Positions 24,773 through 32,840 of a stretch of 64,000 bases of DNA are shown here, piece by piece (the stretch's first letter is position 1; every line of letters starts with the position of its first letter). A program made the translations under genes and the position numbers. Source of the stretch: JAQGMV01 sp035626595 (GTDB lineage: Bacteria; Pseudomonadota; Gammaproteobacteria; Burkholderiales; SG8-41). The notes beneath the pieces are model-generated. The model saw only the letters and a list, made by a program, of their open reading frames with translations, did no database searches and had not been told where the DNA came from. Where the stretch lies: positions 1 through 64,000 of the forward strand of contig DASPNJ010000037.1 of NCBI GenBank assembly GCA_035626595.1. Direction: 5' to 3'.

Positions 24773-25492
24773 ATGACTGCACCCGAATACCTGAGGCTCG
24801 AAAAGCGCGACGGCTGCGCGTGGATCACGCTCGATCGCGCGGACAAGGCGAACGCGCTCACCGTGGAGATGATGGAGGGCGCGGCGCAGGCGTTCGCAGC
24901 CGCCGCGGCCGACGAGAGCGTGCGAGCCGTGTTGCTGACGGGCGCCGGCGACAAGGTGTTTTGCGCGGGTGCGGACGTCCGCCAGCGGCCGGCGGACGGC
25001 GACATGCTCACGCATCGCGTGCGCCGCGGCGCGGCACTCTTCGCGCTGCTCAACGCGATCATGGATTGCCCGCGGCCGGTGATCGCCGTGCTGAACGGCA
25101 TCGCGAGCGGCGGCGGCGCGATGCTCGCGCTGGTCTCCGATGCGCGCGTTGCAGTAGACACGGCGGAGATCTCGCTGCCGGAGATCAATCTCGGCATGCC
25201 GACCTTTTCGGGCATTTCGATCGCCATGCACGTCGCCGGCCACGCGCTCGCGACCGATCTCGTGCAGACGGGGCGCCGTGTGCCGGCGGCGGAGGCGCTG
25301 TCGCGCGGCCTGCTAACGGGGGTCGTGCCGCGCGAGGCGCTTTATGCCGAAGCGATGCGCGTTGCCGCGGTGTTCGTGGGGAAAGAGCCGAAAGCCTTCG
25401 CCGCGAACAAGGCGTGGCTGAATCGCGGGCCCAAAGCAGCGCTCGCCGAAGCGCGAAAGCATTCGGATGAGCATCGCAAGAGTGCCGGTTAG
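24773..25492 (+). CDS. Enoyl-CoA hydratase/isomerase
   Basis: A 239-residue crotonase. The blocks are VFCAGADVRQRP (about residue 63), LNGIASGGGAMLALVSDARVA and the catalytic ISLPEINLGMPTFSG with Glu present, unlike the paralog ending at 22744. At 239 residues it is slightly shorter than typical members, with a truncated C-terminal helix. It is transcribed divergently from the dehydrogenase operon and followed, after a repeat, by a second acyl-CoA synthetase. Confidence 0.9.
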   Translation: MTAPEYLRLEKRDGCAWITLDRADKANALTVEMMEGAAQAFAAAAADESVRAVLLTGAGDKVFCAGADVRQRPADGDMLTHRVRRGAALFALLNAIMDCPRPVIAVLNGIASGGGAMLALVSDARVAVDTAEISLPEINLGMPTFSGISIAMHVAGHALATDLVQTGRRVPAAEALSRGLLTGVVPREALYAEAMRVAAVFVGKEPKAFAANKAWLNRGPKAALAEARKHSDEHRKSAG

Positions 25493-25495
25493 CGC

Positions 25496-25566
25496 GTCAT
25501 CCCCGCGTAGGGGGGATCCAGTCCCCGCGCTCTTGCTTCCTGGATTCCCGCCTTCGCGGGAATGAC
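25496..25566. repeat. Pair of GCGGGAAT-family repeats
   Basis: Two palindromic units (GCGTCATCCCCGCGTAGG and TGGATTCCCGCCTTCGCGGG) fill the 87-bp gap between the enoyl-CoA hydratase and the synthetase genes on the plus strand. Confidence 0.7.
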
Positions 25567-25579
25567 CTAATACGAGGTT

Positions 25580-27718
25580 GTGGTGAAACAGTTTGAACGA
25601 TTATTCGAGCCGAGGGCGATCGCCGTCGTCGGCGTCTCCGAAGATCCGGCGCGGCCGGGATCCCAAACCGTTAATGCGCTGCTCCGCAATCACTATCCAG
25701 GCACGATCTATCCGGTCAATCCGAAATACGCGGAGCACGAAGGCCTGAAGTGCTATCCGTCGATTTCGTCGATCGAGGGCGACATCGACGTTGCGCTGAT
25801 CGGCGTGCCCTCACGCGGTGTGGTCGGCGTGGTGGAAGAGTGCGCGCAGAAGCGCGTGCCGTTCGTCGTCGTGCCGAGCGGCGGATTCCGCGAAAGCGGC
25901 CCGGAGGGCGCCGCACTACAGGACAAGATGGTCGCGATCGCGCGCAAAGCCGGCATGCGCATCGTGGGGCCGAACTGCCTTGGCTACGTCAACATTCACA
26001 AGGACGTCTACGCCGGTTTCGGCAGCATCACCCGGCCGCCGAACCTCGCCAAGGGCTCGGTGTCGCTGGTCACGCAAAGCGGCGGCTTCGGTTACAGCAT
26101 CGCGCTCACGTGTGCGCAGTACGGCATCGGCTTCAGGAACGTGATCGCGACCGGCAACGAAGCCGATATCGACACAGTCGAATTTATCGAGGCGCTGCTC
26201 GACGATACCGGCACACGGATCATCCTCGCGTATATCGAAGGCATGCCCAACGGCCGCGCGCTGCTCGAGGCCGGGCGGCGCGCGCTCGCGCTCGGAAAAC
26301 CGCTGCTCGTGTGGAAAGGCGGCGTGACCGACGAGGGTGCGCGTGCGGCGGCGACGCACACCGCGAATTTGACCGGCAGCTACGACTTCTACCAGGCGCT
26401 GTTCAAACAAGCCGGCATCGTCGAGGTGCGTGAGCTGCACGAAGCTGCGGATTATGTGCGCGCGTTCCAGTCCGGCAGGCTGCCCGCGGGCCGGCGCGTG
26501 GCGGTGATGGGCGGCTCCGGCGGCTCGGCGATCGCGTTCGCGGACGCCGCGGAGCAGTCGGGCCTTACGTTCGCGAAGCTGGGCGAGGACACACAGCGGC
26601 GGCTCGCCGAAGTGGTGCCCGCGATCGGCTCCGTCGGCAACCCGGTGGACTTCACCGCCGGGTACATCGTCCCGGGCAATGCCGAGCGGTTGACCAAAGC
26701 GGTCAGCGCCGTTCTGGCGGACCATGCGGTCGATGCCGCCTGCCTCAACGTCGCGACATCGTCGGCCGCGGGCTGCCGGCTCGCGGCGGAGGTGCTGCCG
26801 GGGCTCGTGCGCGGCACACGCAAGCCGCTGTTCGTCTTTCAATCCACGCCCGCGCCGGACGCCGTCGAGGCGCTCGACAAAGCGGGCGTGCCGGCGCTGC
26901 CGTCGCCCGTGCGCGTCGCGCGCTGTATCGCGATGCTCGCGCGGTATCGCGAAGCGCGCGAGCGGTATGTCTCGGACGAGCCGTTGCTTCGACAGGCTCA
27001 GCACGAACGGGGTGTGGCTCAGCACCAGCGCGATGTATCGCCGCTCGCCCTGAGCTTGTCGAAGGGCGAACGACCCGTAGTCTCCGAGAGCGACGCGAAA
27101 GCCGAGCTCCGCCGCATCGGCATCGCCACCACCCGCGATGTCCTCGTGCGCGAAGGCGAGGCGGCGCCGTTCGAAGCATTGAGCCCGCCGCTCGCGGTCA
27201 AGATCGCGTCGGCCGATATCGCGCACAAGACCGAAATCGGCGGCGTGCGGCTGAACATCCGCACGCGTGAAGAGCTCGAGGCCGCCATGCGCGACGTGGT
27301 GACGAATGCCCGCACAATGGCGCCCGAGGCGCGCATCGACGGCGTGATCGTGTCCGGGATGGTCACGGAAGGCTTCGAGCTCATCGCCGGCGCCGTGAAC
27401 GATGCGGTGTTCGGACCGGTCGTCGTCGTCGGCGCCGGCGGAATCTACACCGAGATCATGAACGACACGGCGTGCCGCATCGCGCCGTTCGACGAGACGA
27501 CTGCGCGGGAGATGATCGACGAGCTGCGCTGCCGCAGGATACTGGACGGCGCCCGCGGGCGCCCGGCGCTCGACGTCGATGCGATCGCGCGCGCGCTCGC
27601 GACACTGTCGCAGTACGCATGGGCGAATCGTGAGGCGATCGTCGAAATCGACGTGAATCCGCTGTTCGCGCTGCCGGCAGGGGCGGTCGCGGCCGACGCT
27701 TTGATAATCCTGAAGTGA
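25580..27718 (+). CDS. ADP-forming-type acyl-CoA synthetase with an in-frame repeat insertion
   Basis: A 712-residue fused synthetase, paralogous to the protein at 19501-21606. It has a CoA-binding domain (VVGVSEDPARPGSQTVNAL, about 14), succinyl-CoA-ligase-like domains with the His motif ATHTANLTG (about 257), and a C-terminal ATP-grasp domain (VKIASADIAHKTEIGGVRL, about 540; VVVGAGGIYTEI). Start is GTG. Residues about 469-500 (LLRQAQHERG ... LALSLSKGERPVV) translate a dispersed genomic repeat at 26985-27081. They fall in the linker before the ATP-grasp domain, so the enzyme is probably still active. Confidence 0.9.
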   Translation: MVKQFERLFEPRAIAVVGVSEDPARPGSQTVNALLRNHYPGTIYPVNPKYAEHEGLKCYPSISSIEGDIDVALIGVPSRGVVGVVEECAQKRVPFVVVPSGGFRESGPEGAALQDKMVAIARKAGMRIVGPNCLGYVNIHKDVYAGFGSITRPPNLAKGSVSLVTQSGGFGYSIALTCAQYGIGFRNVIATGNEADIDTVEFIEALLDDTGTRIILAYIEGMPNGRALLEAGRRALALGKPLLVWKGGVTDEGARAAATHTANLTGSYDFYQALFKQAGIVEVRELHEAADYVRAFQSGRLPAGRRVAVMGGSGGSAIAFADAAEQSGLTFAKLGEDTQRRLAEVVPAIGSVGNPVDFTAGYIVPGNAERLTKAVSAVLADHAVDAACLNVATSSAAGCRLAAEVLPGLVRGTRKPLFVFQSTPAPDAVEALDKAGVPALPSPVRVARCIAMLARYREARERYVSDEPLLRQAQHERGVAQHQRDVSPLALSLSKGERPVVSESDAKAELRRIGIATTRDVLVREGEAAPFEALSPPLAVKIASADIAHKTEIGGVRLNIRTREELEAAMRDVVTNARTMAPEARIDGVIVSGMVTEGFELIAGAVNDAVFGPVVVVGAGGIYTEIMNDTACRIAPFDETTAREMIDELRCRRILDGARGRPALDVDAIARALATLSQYAWANREAIVEIDVNPLFALPAGAVAADALIILK
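26985..27081. repeat. CTTCGACAAGCTCAG-family repeat within a coding region
   Basis: An inverted pair, CTTCGACAGGCTCAGCACGAAC on the left and CGCCCTGAGCTTGTCGAAGG on the right, with about 48 bp between. The insertion keeps the reading frame of the acyl-CoA synthetase. Other copies are at 21621-21641, 33840-33852 and, degenerate, 19498-19530. Confidence 0.8.
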
Positions 27719-27729
27719 ACGTCGGGTCG

Positions 27730-27838
27730 GCGGAGCCCACCACAGTGGGTTTCGCTTTGCTCTACCCACCCTACGATTCAACGTTCACGTAGGGTGCGCC
27801 AGTGGCGCACCGCGGTGGGTCTTCGACCCACCCTACGA
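27730..27838. repeat. GTAGGGTGCGC-family repeat cluster between convergent genes
   Basis: The gap between the synthetase (ends 27718) and the convergent ahpD gene (ends 27840) consists of inverted units such as CCCACCACAGTGGGT and GTAGGGTGCGCCAGTGGCGC. It could act as a bidirectional terminator, although no clear U-tract is present. Confidence 0.7.
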
Positions 27839-27839
27839 G

Positions 27840-28364
27840 CTACGCACCTTCCGCCGCAAGCGCCAGCGACGCCGCGGTTACCACAGCGGCAATCCGTCCG
27901 ACGTCACGCAGTTGCTGCGCGGTCACGCCGTTGTCCTTCAGCAGCTTGTAATGCGACTGCACGCAGAAGTGACATTTGCCGACGATGCTCGCCGAAAGCG
28001 CGAAGAGCTCGAAGCGCTTGCGGTCGATGCCGCCGTGGGTCGCATAGGCGTTCATGCGCAGCTCCGGCCGCTGCGTCTTGAGATCCTGGTCGTCAGCCAT
28101 CTCGACGTACGGATACCAGACGTTGTTCATCCCCATGAGCGCCGCGGCCTGCAACGCCGCGTTCGTGTCCGCCTCCGAAAGCTGGCCGGAGCCGCGGATC
28201 GCATCGACAATCGGCTTCGATTTCGCGGCGTAGGCTGCGGCGAGTGCAGCGCCGAGCGCATCGGCCGCGTCCAGGCTGCTGCGCGCGATGACCGCGTCGA
28301 GGTTCAGACGCACGTCCTTGGCGTACTCGGGGATCCTGTCTTTCAATGCGTTCAGAAATTCCAT
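27840..28364 (-). CDS. ahpD: AhpD-like alkylhydroperoxidase
   Basis: A 174-residue all-helical protein of the carboxymuconolactone decarboxylase/AhpD superfamily. The redox motif is KCHFCVQSHYKLLKDNG (Cys pair about residues 132 and 135, His 139), matching the AhpD CxxC...H proton-relay site. In mycobacteria AhpD reduces AhpC; here it lies 127 bp downstream of ahpC on the same strand. The ribosome-binding site GGGGAG is supplied by a dispersed repeat. Length agrees with the family (about 175). Confidence 0.9.
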   Translation of the reverse strand: MEFLNALKDRIPEYAKDVRLNLDAVIARSSLDAADALGAALAAAYAAKSKPIVDAIRGSGQLSEADTNAALQAAALMGMNNVWYPYVEMADDQDLKTQRPELRMNAYATHGGIDRKRFELFALSASIVGKCHFCVQSHYKLLKDNGVTAQQLRDVGRIAAVVTAASLALAAEGA

Positions 28365-28491
28365 TTGTCTCCCCTCACCCTGTCCCTCTCCCCGCTTGCG
28401 CGGGGCGAGGGCAGGTTTGGTTGACCCTCCCGCAGGAGCAGGTCGCCCTCCGCAAGAGGACGTGACCTCCGCAGGAGGAGGTGAGTCGCGC

Positions 28492-29049
28492 TTAAGCGGC
28501 TTTGAGGACGTCGCCGCCGACCGCGCGGTTGCACGGGCACAGCTCGTCGGTCTGGAGACCGTCCAGGATGCGCAGCGTCTCTTCGGGGCTGCGGCCGACG
28601 TTCAGGTTGTTCACCGTCACGTGCTGGATGGTGTTGTCCGGATCGACGATGAAGGTCGCGCGCAGCGCAACGCCTGCTTCCTTCTCGCGCACACCGAGCT
28701 GATCGACCAGCGAGCCGGTCGTGTCGGCGAACTGCCAGTGGTTCAGGCCCTTCAGATCCGGGTGCTCGCGGCGCCAGCCGAGCTTGCTGAACTCGTTGTC
28801 GGTCGAGCCGGAGAGCAGCACCGCGTCGCGCTCTTCGAACTGCTTCGCGAGCTTCGCGTAGCCGGTGATCTCGGTCGGGCACACGAAGGTGAAGTCCTTC
28901 GGGTAGAAGTAGATAACCTTCCACTTACCGGGAAACGACTTCTCGGTGATGGTTTCGAAGGCTGATTGGCCTTTCTCCTCGTGCTGGTTGAATCCGGGTT
29001 TCACGCCGGTCACTTTGAAGGACTCGAGTTTGTCGCCTACGGTTTTCAT
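28492..29049 (-). CDS. ahpC: Alkyl hydroperoxide reductase subunit C (2-Cys peroxiredoxin)
   Basis: A 185-residue thiol peroxidase. The peroxidatic Cys is in FYPKDFTFVCPTEITG (about residue 53) and the resolving Cys in DELCPCNRAVGG (about 174), in the AhpD-partner style with CPC. The start at 29049 has AAGGAAA upstream; the longer frame adds an N-terminus unlike the family. It probably works with AhpD rather than AhpF, since no ahpF is nearby. Confidence 0.93.
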   Translation of the reverse strand: MKTVGDKLESFKVTGVKPGFNQHEEKGQSAFETITEKSFPGKWKVIYFYPKDFTFVCPTEITGYAKLAKQFEERDAVLLSGSTDNEFSKLGWRREHPDLKGLNHWQFADTTGSLVDQLGVREKEAGVALRATFIVDPDNTIQHVTVNNLNVGRSPEETLRILDGLQTDELCPCNRAVGGDVLKAA

Positions 29050-29118
29050 GCGGCATTTCCTTTCAGATTCCAGTTGCGAGATCCGTGTCTCGAGAAGCGA
29101 AGATACGGCAGCGGCTCC

Positions 29119-29140
29119 GATAAATGAAGTTGATTTTATC
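29119..29140 (-). promoter_or_regulatory. AT-rich inverted repeat upstream of ahpC
   Basis: GATAAA and TTTATC flank a 10-bp spacer about 70 bp before the ahpC start, in an AT-rich patch that contrasts with the surrounding DNA. Beside it TTGACT (minus strand) could be a -35. The spacing is only loosely like an OxyR site, so the regulator is not assigned. Confidence 0.35.
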
Positions 29141-29205
29141 AATTCATCCAATAGTCAACGCCAATGCCGGCATGCACGTTTTGCACGTAAGGAAGTGAAA
29201 GTCGT

Positions 29206-30171
29206 GTGCCCATAAAGTTCACAAGGCGCATGGGCGCGTTTCTTGCGGACGCCCGCGTGGAGCACGTCATGGTCGATCCGTCCCACACGCTGATCTCGCC
29301 GAGCGATCTCCCGGTGAGACGACTGTTCGAGGTCGAGCCCCCGGGACTGCTCTATCACTACACGACCATCGCCGGCGCGTTCGGCATCCTCAGCAGCGAC
29401 GCGCTGTGGATGACGAAGATCCGCTACCTGAACGACACGAGCGAGCTGGAAATCGGCATCGCGACTTTCCGCGAGGTGCTGGAGCATCTACTGCGGGAAG
29501 CGCGCCCGCGCGACGAGCTGGAGCTGTTCGACGCGCTGCGCGGCGGGCTCGCGACCGTCGCGAGCAGCAACATCTGCGTCGCAAGCTTCTGCGAGCACGG
29601 CGATCTTTTGAGCCAGTGGCGCTGGTACGGCGAGGGCGGCCGCGGCGTGTCGCTCGGTGTGTCCTCGCGCGTGCTGCGCGGAATGGCGAAAAGCGCGATC
29701 AACCTCTGGAAGTGCATCTACGACGTGGAGGCGCACCGTGCGCTTCTGCTGGCGCTCGTGGACGGCCTGCTCGAGGCGCATCGGGGCCTTCGTGCCGAAA
29801 ATGGCGGAGCCGTATCGGCGGAGGCGAGCCACCTCCTGCTGCAGCGCTTCTTCGTGAGCTTTCTGCAGATCGCGCCCATTATCAAGAACCCGAATTTCGC
29901 GGAAGAGCGCGAGTGGCGGCTCGTCTCCCTCCCGGTCGAGCTCGACGACGAGGGCTACGGCGTGTGCGTGATCGGCGATCGCATCATGCAGCGCTACGAG
30001 CTGAAGTTTCCGCGCGATCCCGACGGCTGGTGCCGTGCGATCGGTCAGGTCGTCGTCGGGCCGACCAAGGATCCCGAGCTGATCGGCGAGGCGATTGCGG
30101 TGCTGTGCCACAAGAACCGCTTCGAGTGCCCGCACATCATCTATTCGGACATCCCGTTCCGCAGCAGCTGA
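29206..30171 (+). CDS. DUF2971-containing protein
   Basis: A 321-residue cytoplasmic protein with the DUF2971 pattern: LLYHYTTIAGAFGILSSDAL near residue 48, MTKIRYLNDTSELEIG, then CVASFCEHGDLLSQWRWYGE with GGRGVSLG, and a distal EEREWRLVS. The domain is frequent in defence islands and near restriction genes, but its activity is unknown. Start is GTG with AAGGAAG upstream; an ATG at 29230 is an alternative. It is divergent from ahpC and has no partner gene on its strand. Confidence 0.8.
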   Translation: MPIKFTRRMGAFLADARVEHVMVDPSHTLISPSDLPVRRLFEVEPPGLLYHYTTIAGAFGILSSDALWMTKIRYLNDTSELEIGIATFREVLEHLLREARPRDELELFDALRGGLATVASSNICVASFCEHGDLLSQWRWYGEGGRGVSLGVSSRVLRGMAKSAINLWKCIYDVEAHRALLLALVDGLLEAHRGLRAENGGAVSAEASHLLLQRFFVSFLQIAPIIKNPNFAEEREWRLVSLPVELDDEGYGVCVIGDRIMQRYELKFPRDPDGWCRAIGQVVVGPTKDPELIGEAIAVLCHKNRFECPHIIYSDIPFRSS

Positions 30172-30185
30172 CGCGCTGGAAGCGC

Positions 30186-30290
30186 GTCATTGCGAGGAGG
30201 CGGCTTGGCCGACGCGGCGATCCCGGAGCGTCCGCGATCGTGCGCCACGAGATTGCTTCGGTCGCTGGCGCTCCTCGCAATGACACATTA
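30186..30290. repeat. Complete CATTGCGAGGAGC-family inverted repeat
   Basis: The left arm GCGTCATTGCGAGGAGGCGG and the right arm GCTGGCGCTCCTCGCAATGACA enclose CGTGCGCCACGAGATTGCTT. It lies between convergent DUF2971 and isomerase genes. This is the clearest non-coding copy against which to compare the copies found inside signal peptides. Confidence 0.8.
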
Positions 30291-30297
30291 GCGGTCA

Positions 30298-30957
30298 CTA
30301 GTGCGTCACCTTCGCGGGGGCGCCGGGTTGTTTCAGCGGCGCCGACTGCTCGAACGCAGGGATCTTCATGCATTCGCCGAAGATCCGCATGACGGCCGGC
30401 ACACTCGAGGTGTCGAAACCGAACAGCTGCGCGCCGAATACCTGCGAGACGACGCACACGTCCGCCAGCGTCGGTGCGCTGCCGTGGCAGAAGCGGGCGG
30501 TCTCGATCTCCTTCACGAGCTGCGCTTCGACCGCCTGCAGCCCTTTCATCGACCAGTTCTCGATCCACCGGTTGCGCTTCGCCTCGTCGATGCCGAGGTC
30601 CTGCGTCAGGAAATCGCGCACGCGCGGCACGATCAGGGGGTGCGTGTCCGAGACGACGATCTGCGCCAGCCCGCGCACACGCGCGCGGCCGCGCGGGTCG
30701 GGCGGCAGCAGCGGCGGCGTCCGCTGCGTCTCCTCGAGATACTCGAGGATCGCCATCGACTGAAACAGCGGCGCGTCGTCGTCGATGACGAGCGAGGGCA
30801 CCACGGCCTGGGGATTGATTGCCTTGTACGCGTCCGCGTGCTGGTCGCCTTTCATGAGATCGACCGGGATCTCCTCGAAAGCGACGCCCTTCAGCCGCAA
30901 CGCTATGCGCACGCGACAGGAAGCGAGAGAGCGCCAGAAGCCGTAAAGCTTGATCAT
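30298..30957 (-). CDS. maiA: Maleylacetoacetate isomerase (zeta-class GST)
   Basis: A 219-residue glutathione-dependent isomerase of tyrosine/gentisate catabolism (maleylacetoacetate or maleylpyruvate to the fumaryl form). The N-terminal thioredoxin-like domain has the zeta motif FWRSLASCRVRIALRLKGV (catalytic Ser/Cys about residues 10-14) and INPQAVVPSLV. The C-terminal helical domain ends APLKQPGAP. No fumarylacetoacetase lies beside it. The ribosome-binding region is part of a dispersed repeat at 30961-31003. Confidence 0.88.
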   Translation of the reverse strand: MIKLYGFWRSLASCRVRIALRLKGVAFEEIPVDLMKGDQHADAYKAINPQAVVPSLVIDDDAPLFQSMAILEYLEETQRTPPLLPPDPRGRARVRGLAQIVVSDTHPLIVPRVRDFLTQDLGIDEAKRNRWIENWSMKGLQAVEAQLVKEIETARFCHGSAPTLADVCVVSQVFGAQLFGFDTSSVPAVMRIFGECMKIPAFEQSAPLKQPGAPAKVTH

Positions 30958-30960
30958 GAT

Positions 30961-31003
30961 GTCACCCCCACCCCGACCCTCCCCGTCGATGGGAGGGAGG
31001 GTT
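30961..31003. repeat. CCCTTCCCC-family repeat supplying a Shine-Dalgarno region
   Basis: GTCACCCCCACCCCGACCC and CCCGTCGATGGGAGGGAGGG form the unit. Read on the minus strand, its end GGGGTGGGGGTGACATC runs into the ATG of the maleylacetoacetate isomerase. Confidence 0.65.
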
Positions 31004-31053
31004 AAATGACCTCCCCGAAGTTACCGGCTGTAGGGTGGGCGAAGCCCGCCAAC

Positions 31054-32793
31054 TCAGCGCGCTGGAATGATGGGCAAGAGTATATAGGCGAGGTGCTGGG
31101 GGCCTACGTGCAGCGTCGTGCGGCCGCCGAAGAGCGATTTCGGGCGCTCGCGCGGGTCGTCGTGCAGGAAGGGTCCGCAGCCGAGGAGCTCGTTCTTGAA
31201 GTTCGACAGCCGCGCGCCGGTCGATTTGGCGAACTCGTAGTCGCGGCCACGTACCGTGAGCGCGATGCGGTAGCCGGCCGGCACGACGATGGACGTCGGC
31301 CACAACTCGATATCCACCGGCACGATCTCGCCGGGCCGCAGCGGCTGGCGCTCGTCGTGGGTGTGATACGGGCGCCATGGGATGGAGAGCTTCGGGTCGA
31401 GCTTGCGGTGCGATGCGCGCAGCCAGCCCTGAGCCACCGGCGTGTGCGGATCGATCGCGCCGATGAAGACGACCTCGCGCAGGTCCGGCGTGAAAACGCG
31501 CAGCACGAGGAAGAGGTCGGCGTCGGCCGTCGACGACGAAATGAAAAGCCGCGCCGCAACCGGGCCGGTGATCTCCGTCTCGGCATCGAGCGGGCGCGCG
31601 ACGAAAGTGAGTCCATCGCCCAGCGCGTCGAAGGTGACCGCTTCCGCGCTCCGGCTGGGCTCGCGATTCAGCGTGCCCGCGGCATCGAGATGCAGCTTCG
31701 TCCAGCGCGTGCGCGCGAGCGGCCATTCGTTCTCGTGCCGCTCGACGAAGCGATCGACATGACGCACCTGGAGCTGCACGCGCGGCTGCTCGGTCCAGCC
31801 GGTGTTCTCGCCTTTGAGAAAGTGGCCGAAGAAGCGCTTCTGCAGGCGCACGCCGTAATCGGTATAGAAATGCGTCCAGTGCTCGAGCCCGTGCGCCTCG
31901 AGCCACTTGTCTGTCGAAGCCGCGCGCAGGAACGCTTCGAAGTTGCCGCGCGGATGCAGCCCCTGGCCGCCCCAGTTCGCCGCCGTGAGCAGCGGCGCGG
32001 TGATGTTCTCCCACACCGGAGAGCGTGCGCGGTGATACTCGTCGTCCAGCGGGTGGGCCAGGATCTCGTCGCCGAAGTCGCAGCGGTTTGCCGCGAGCTG
32101 CTTGTCAGAAAGCGTCTCGTCGCCGCACACGAGGTCGCGCGTGACGCGGCTGCGGGGGCCGCGCTCGCCGAGGCCGTATTGCACCGTCTTCACCTGCATG
32201 TCGTACCAATTGCCGAAGAAGGTGTTGAGGATGCCGCCGTGGTGCGTCATGTCGCGGTACCAGTCCGCGCCGCCTTCCCACACGCACATCGCCGCAAGGT
32301 GCGGCGGCTGGAGCGAGGCGACGTGCCACTGGTTCGTACCGTAGTAGGAGACGCCGTTCAGCCCGACTTTGCCATTCGACCACCGCTGTACACCGGCCCA
32401 TTCGATGCATTGGTAGAAGTCCTTCGTCTCGCGCGGGGAGAACGGATCGAGAAATCCGGGCGAGCGGCCGGCGCCGCGCGAGTCCACGCGCACGCAGACG
32501 TAACCGTCAGGCACCCACTTCTCCGGATCGACCACTTCCCAGTTCTGGTACTGGTTCGTCGAGCCGTATGCAACATCCGGATGCTCCGCGATCATGCGCT
32601 GCCACGCACTCGGGTAGCCGTCCTGAAACGCGAGACCCTTCGCGTACGGACCGTACGTGAGGATCACCGGAAAGCGCCCGTCGTCGACGGGACGGAACAC
32701 GTCCGCGCGCAGCGTGATGCCGTCGTCCACGGTAATGCCGATGTCCCACTCGATGCGCATGCCATCGCGTAGCTCGGACTTGTGCGCGCCCAT
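31054..32793 (-). CDS. CocE/NonD-family hydrolase (peptidase S15 type)
   Basis: A 579-residue serine hydrolase with two domains: an X-Pro dipeptidyl-peptidase-like alpha/beta hydrolase domain and a C-terminal jelly-roll domain. The nucleophile elbow is GLNGVSYYGTNQWH (Ser about residue 143) and CVRVDSRGAGRSPG precedes it. A catalytic His is expected in the LEHWTHF segment (about 319), and the Asp lies between these two. Members hydrolyse acyl esters such as cocaine, cephalosporin esters or glutaryl amides. It is divergent from the dehydrogenase at 32841, with only 47 bp between starts. Confidence 0.88.
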   Translation of the reverse strand: MGAHKSELRDGMRIEWDIGITVDDGITLRADVFRPVDDGRFPVILTYGPYAKGLAFQDGYPSAWQRMIAEHPDVAYGSTNQYQNWEVVDPEKWVPDGYVCVRVDSRGAGRSPGFLDPFSPRETKDFYQCIEWAGVQRWSNGKVGLNGVSYYGTNQWHVASLQPPHLAAMCVWEGGADWYRDMTHHGGILNTFFGNWYDMQVKTVQYGLGERGPRSRVTRDLVCGDETLSDKQLAANRCDFGDEILAHPLDDEYHRARSPVWENITAPLLTAANWGGQGLHPRGNFEAFLRAASTDKWLEAHGLEHWTHFYTDYGVRLQKRFFGHFLKGENTGWTEQPRVQLQVRHVDRFVERHENEWPLARTRWTKLHLDAAGTLNREPSRSAEAVTFDALGDGLTFVARPLDAETEITGPVAARLFISSSTADADLFLVLRVFTPDLREVVFIGAIDPHTPVAQGWLRASHRKLDPKLSIPWRPYHTHDERQPLRPGEIVPVDIELWPTSIVVPAGYRIALTVRGRDYEFAKSTGARLSNFKNELLGCGPFLHDDPRERPKSLFGGRTTLHVGPQHLAYILLPIIPAR

Positions 32794-32840
32794 GGCTGTT
32801 ATATTAGCGACCTCCGCAGTAATCCCCTGGAGTCCACGGT

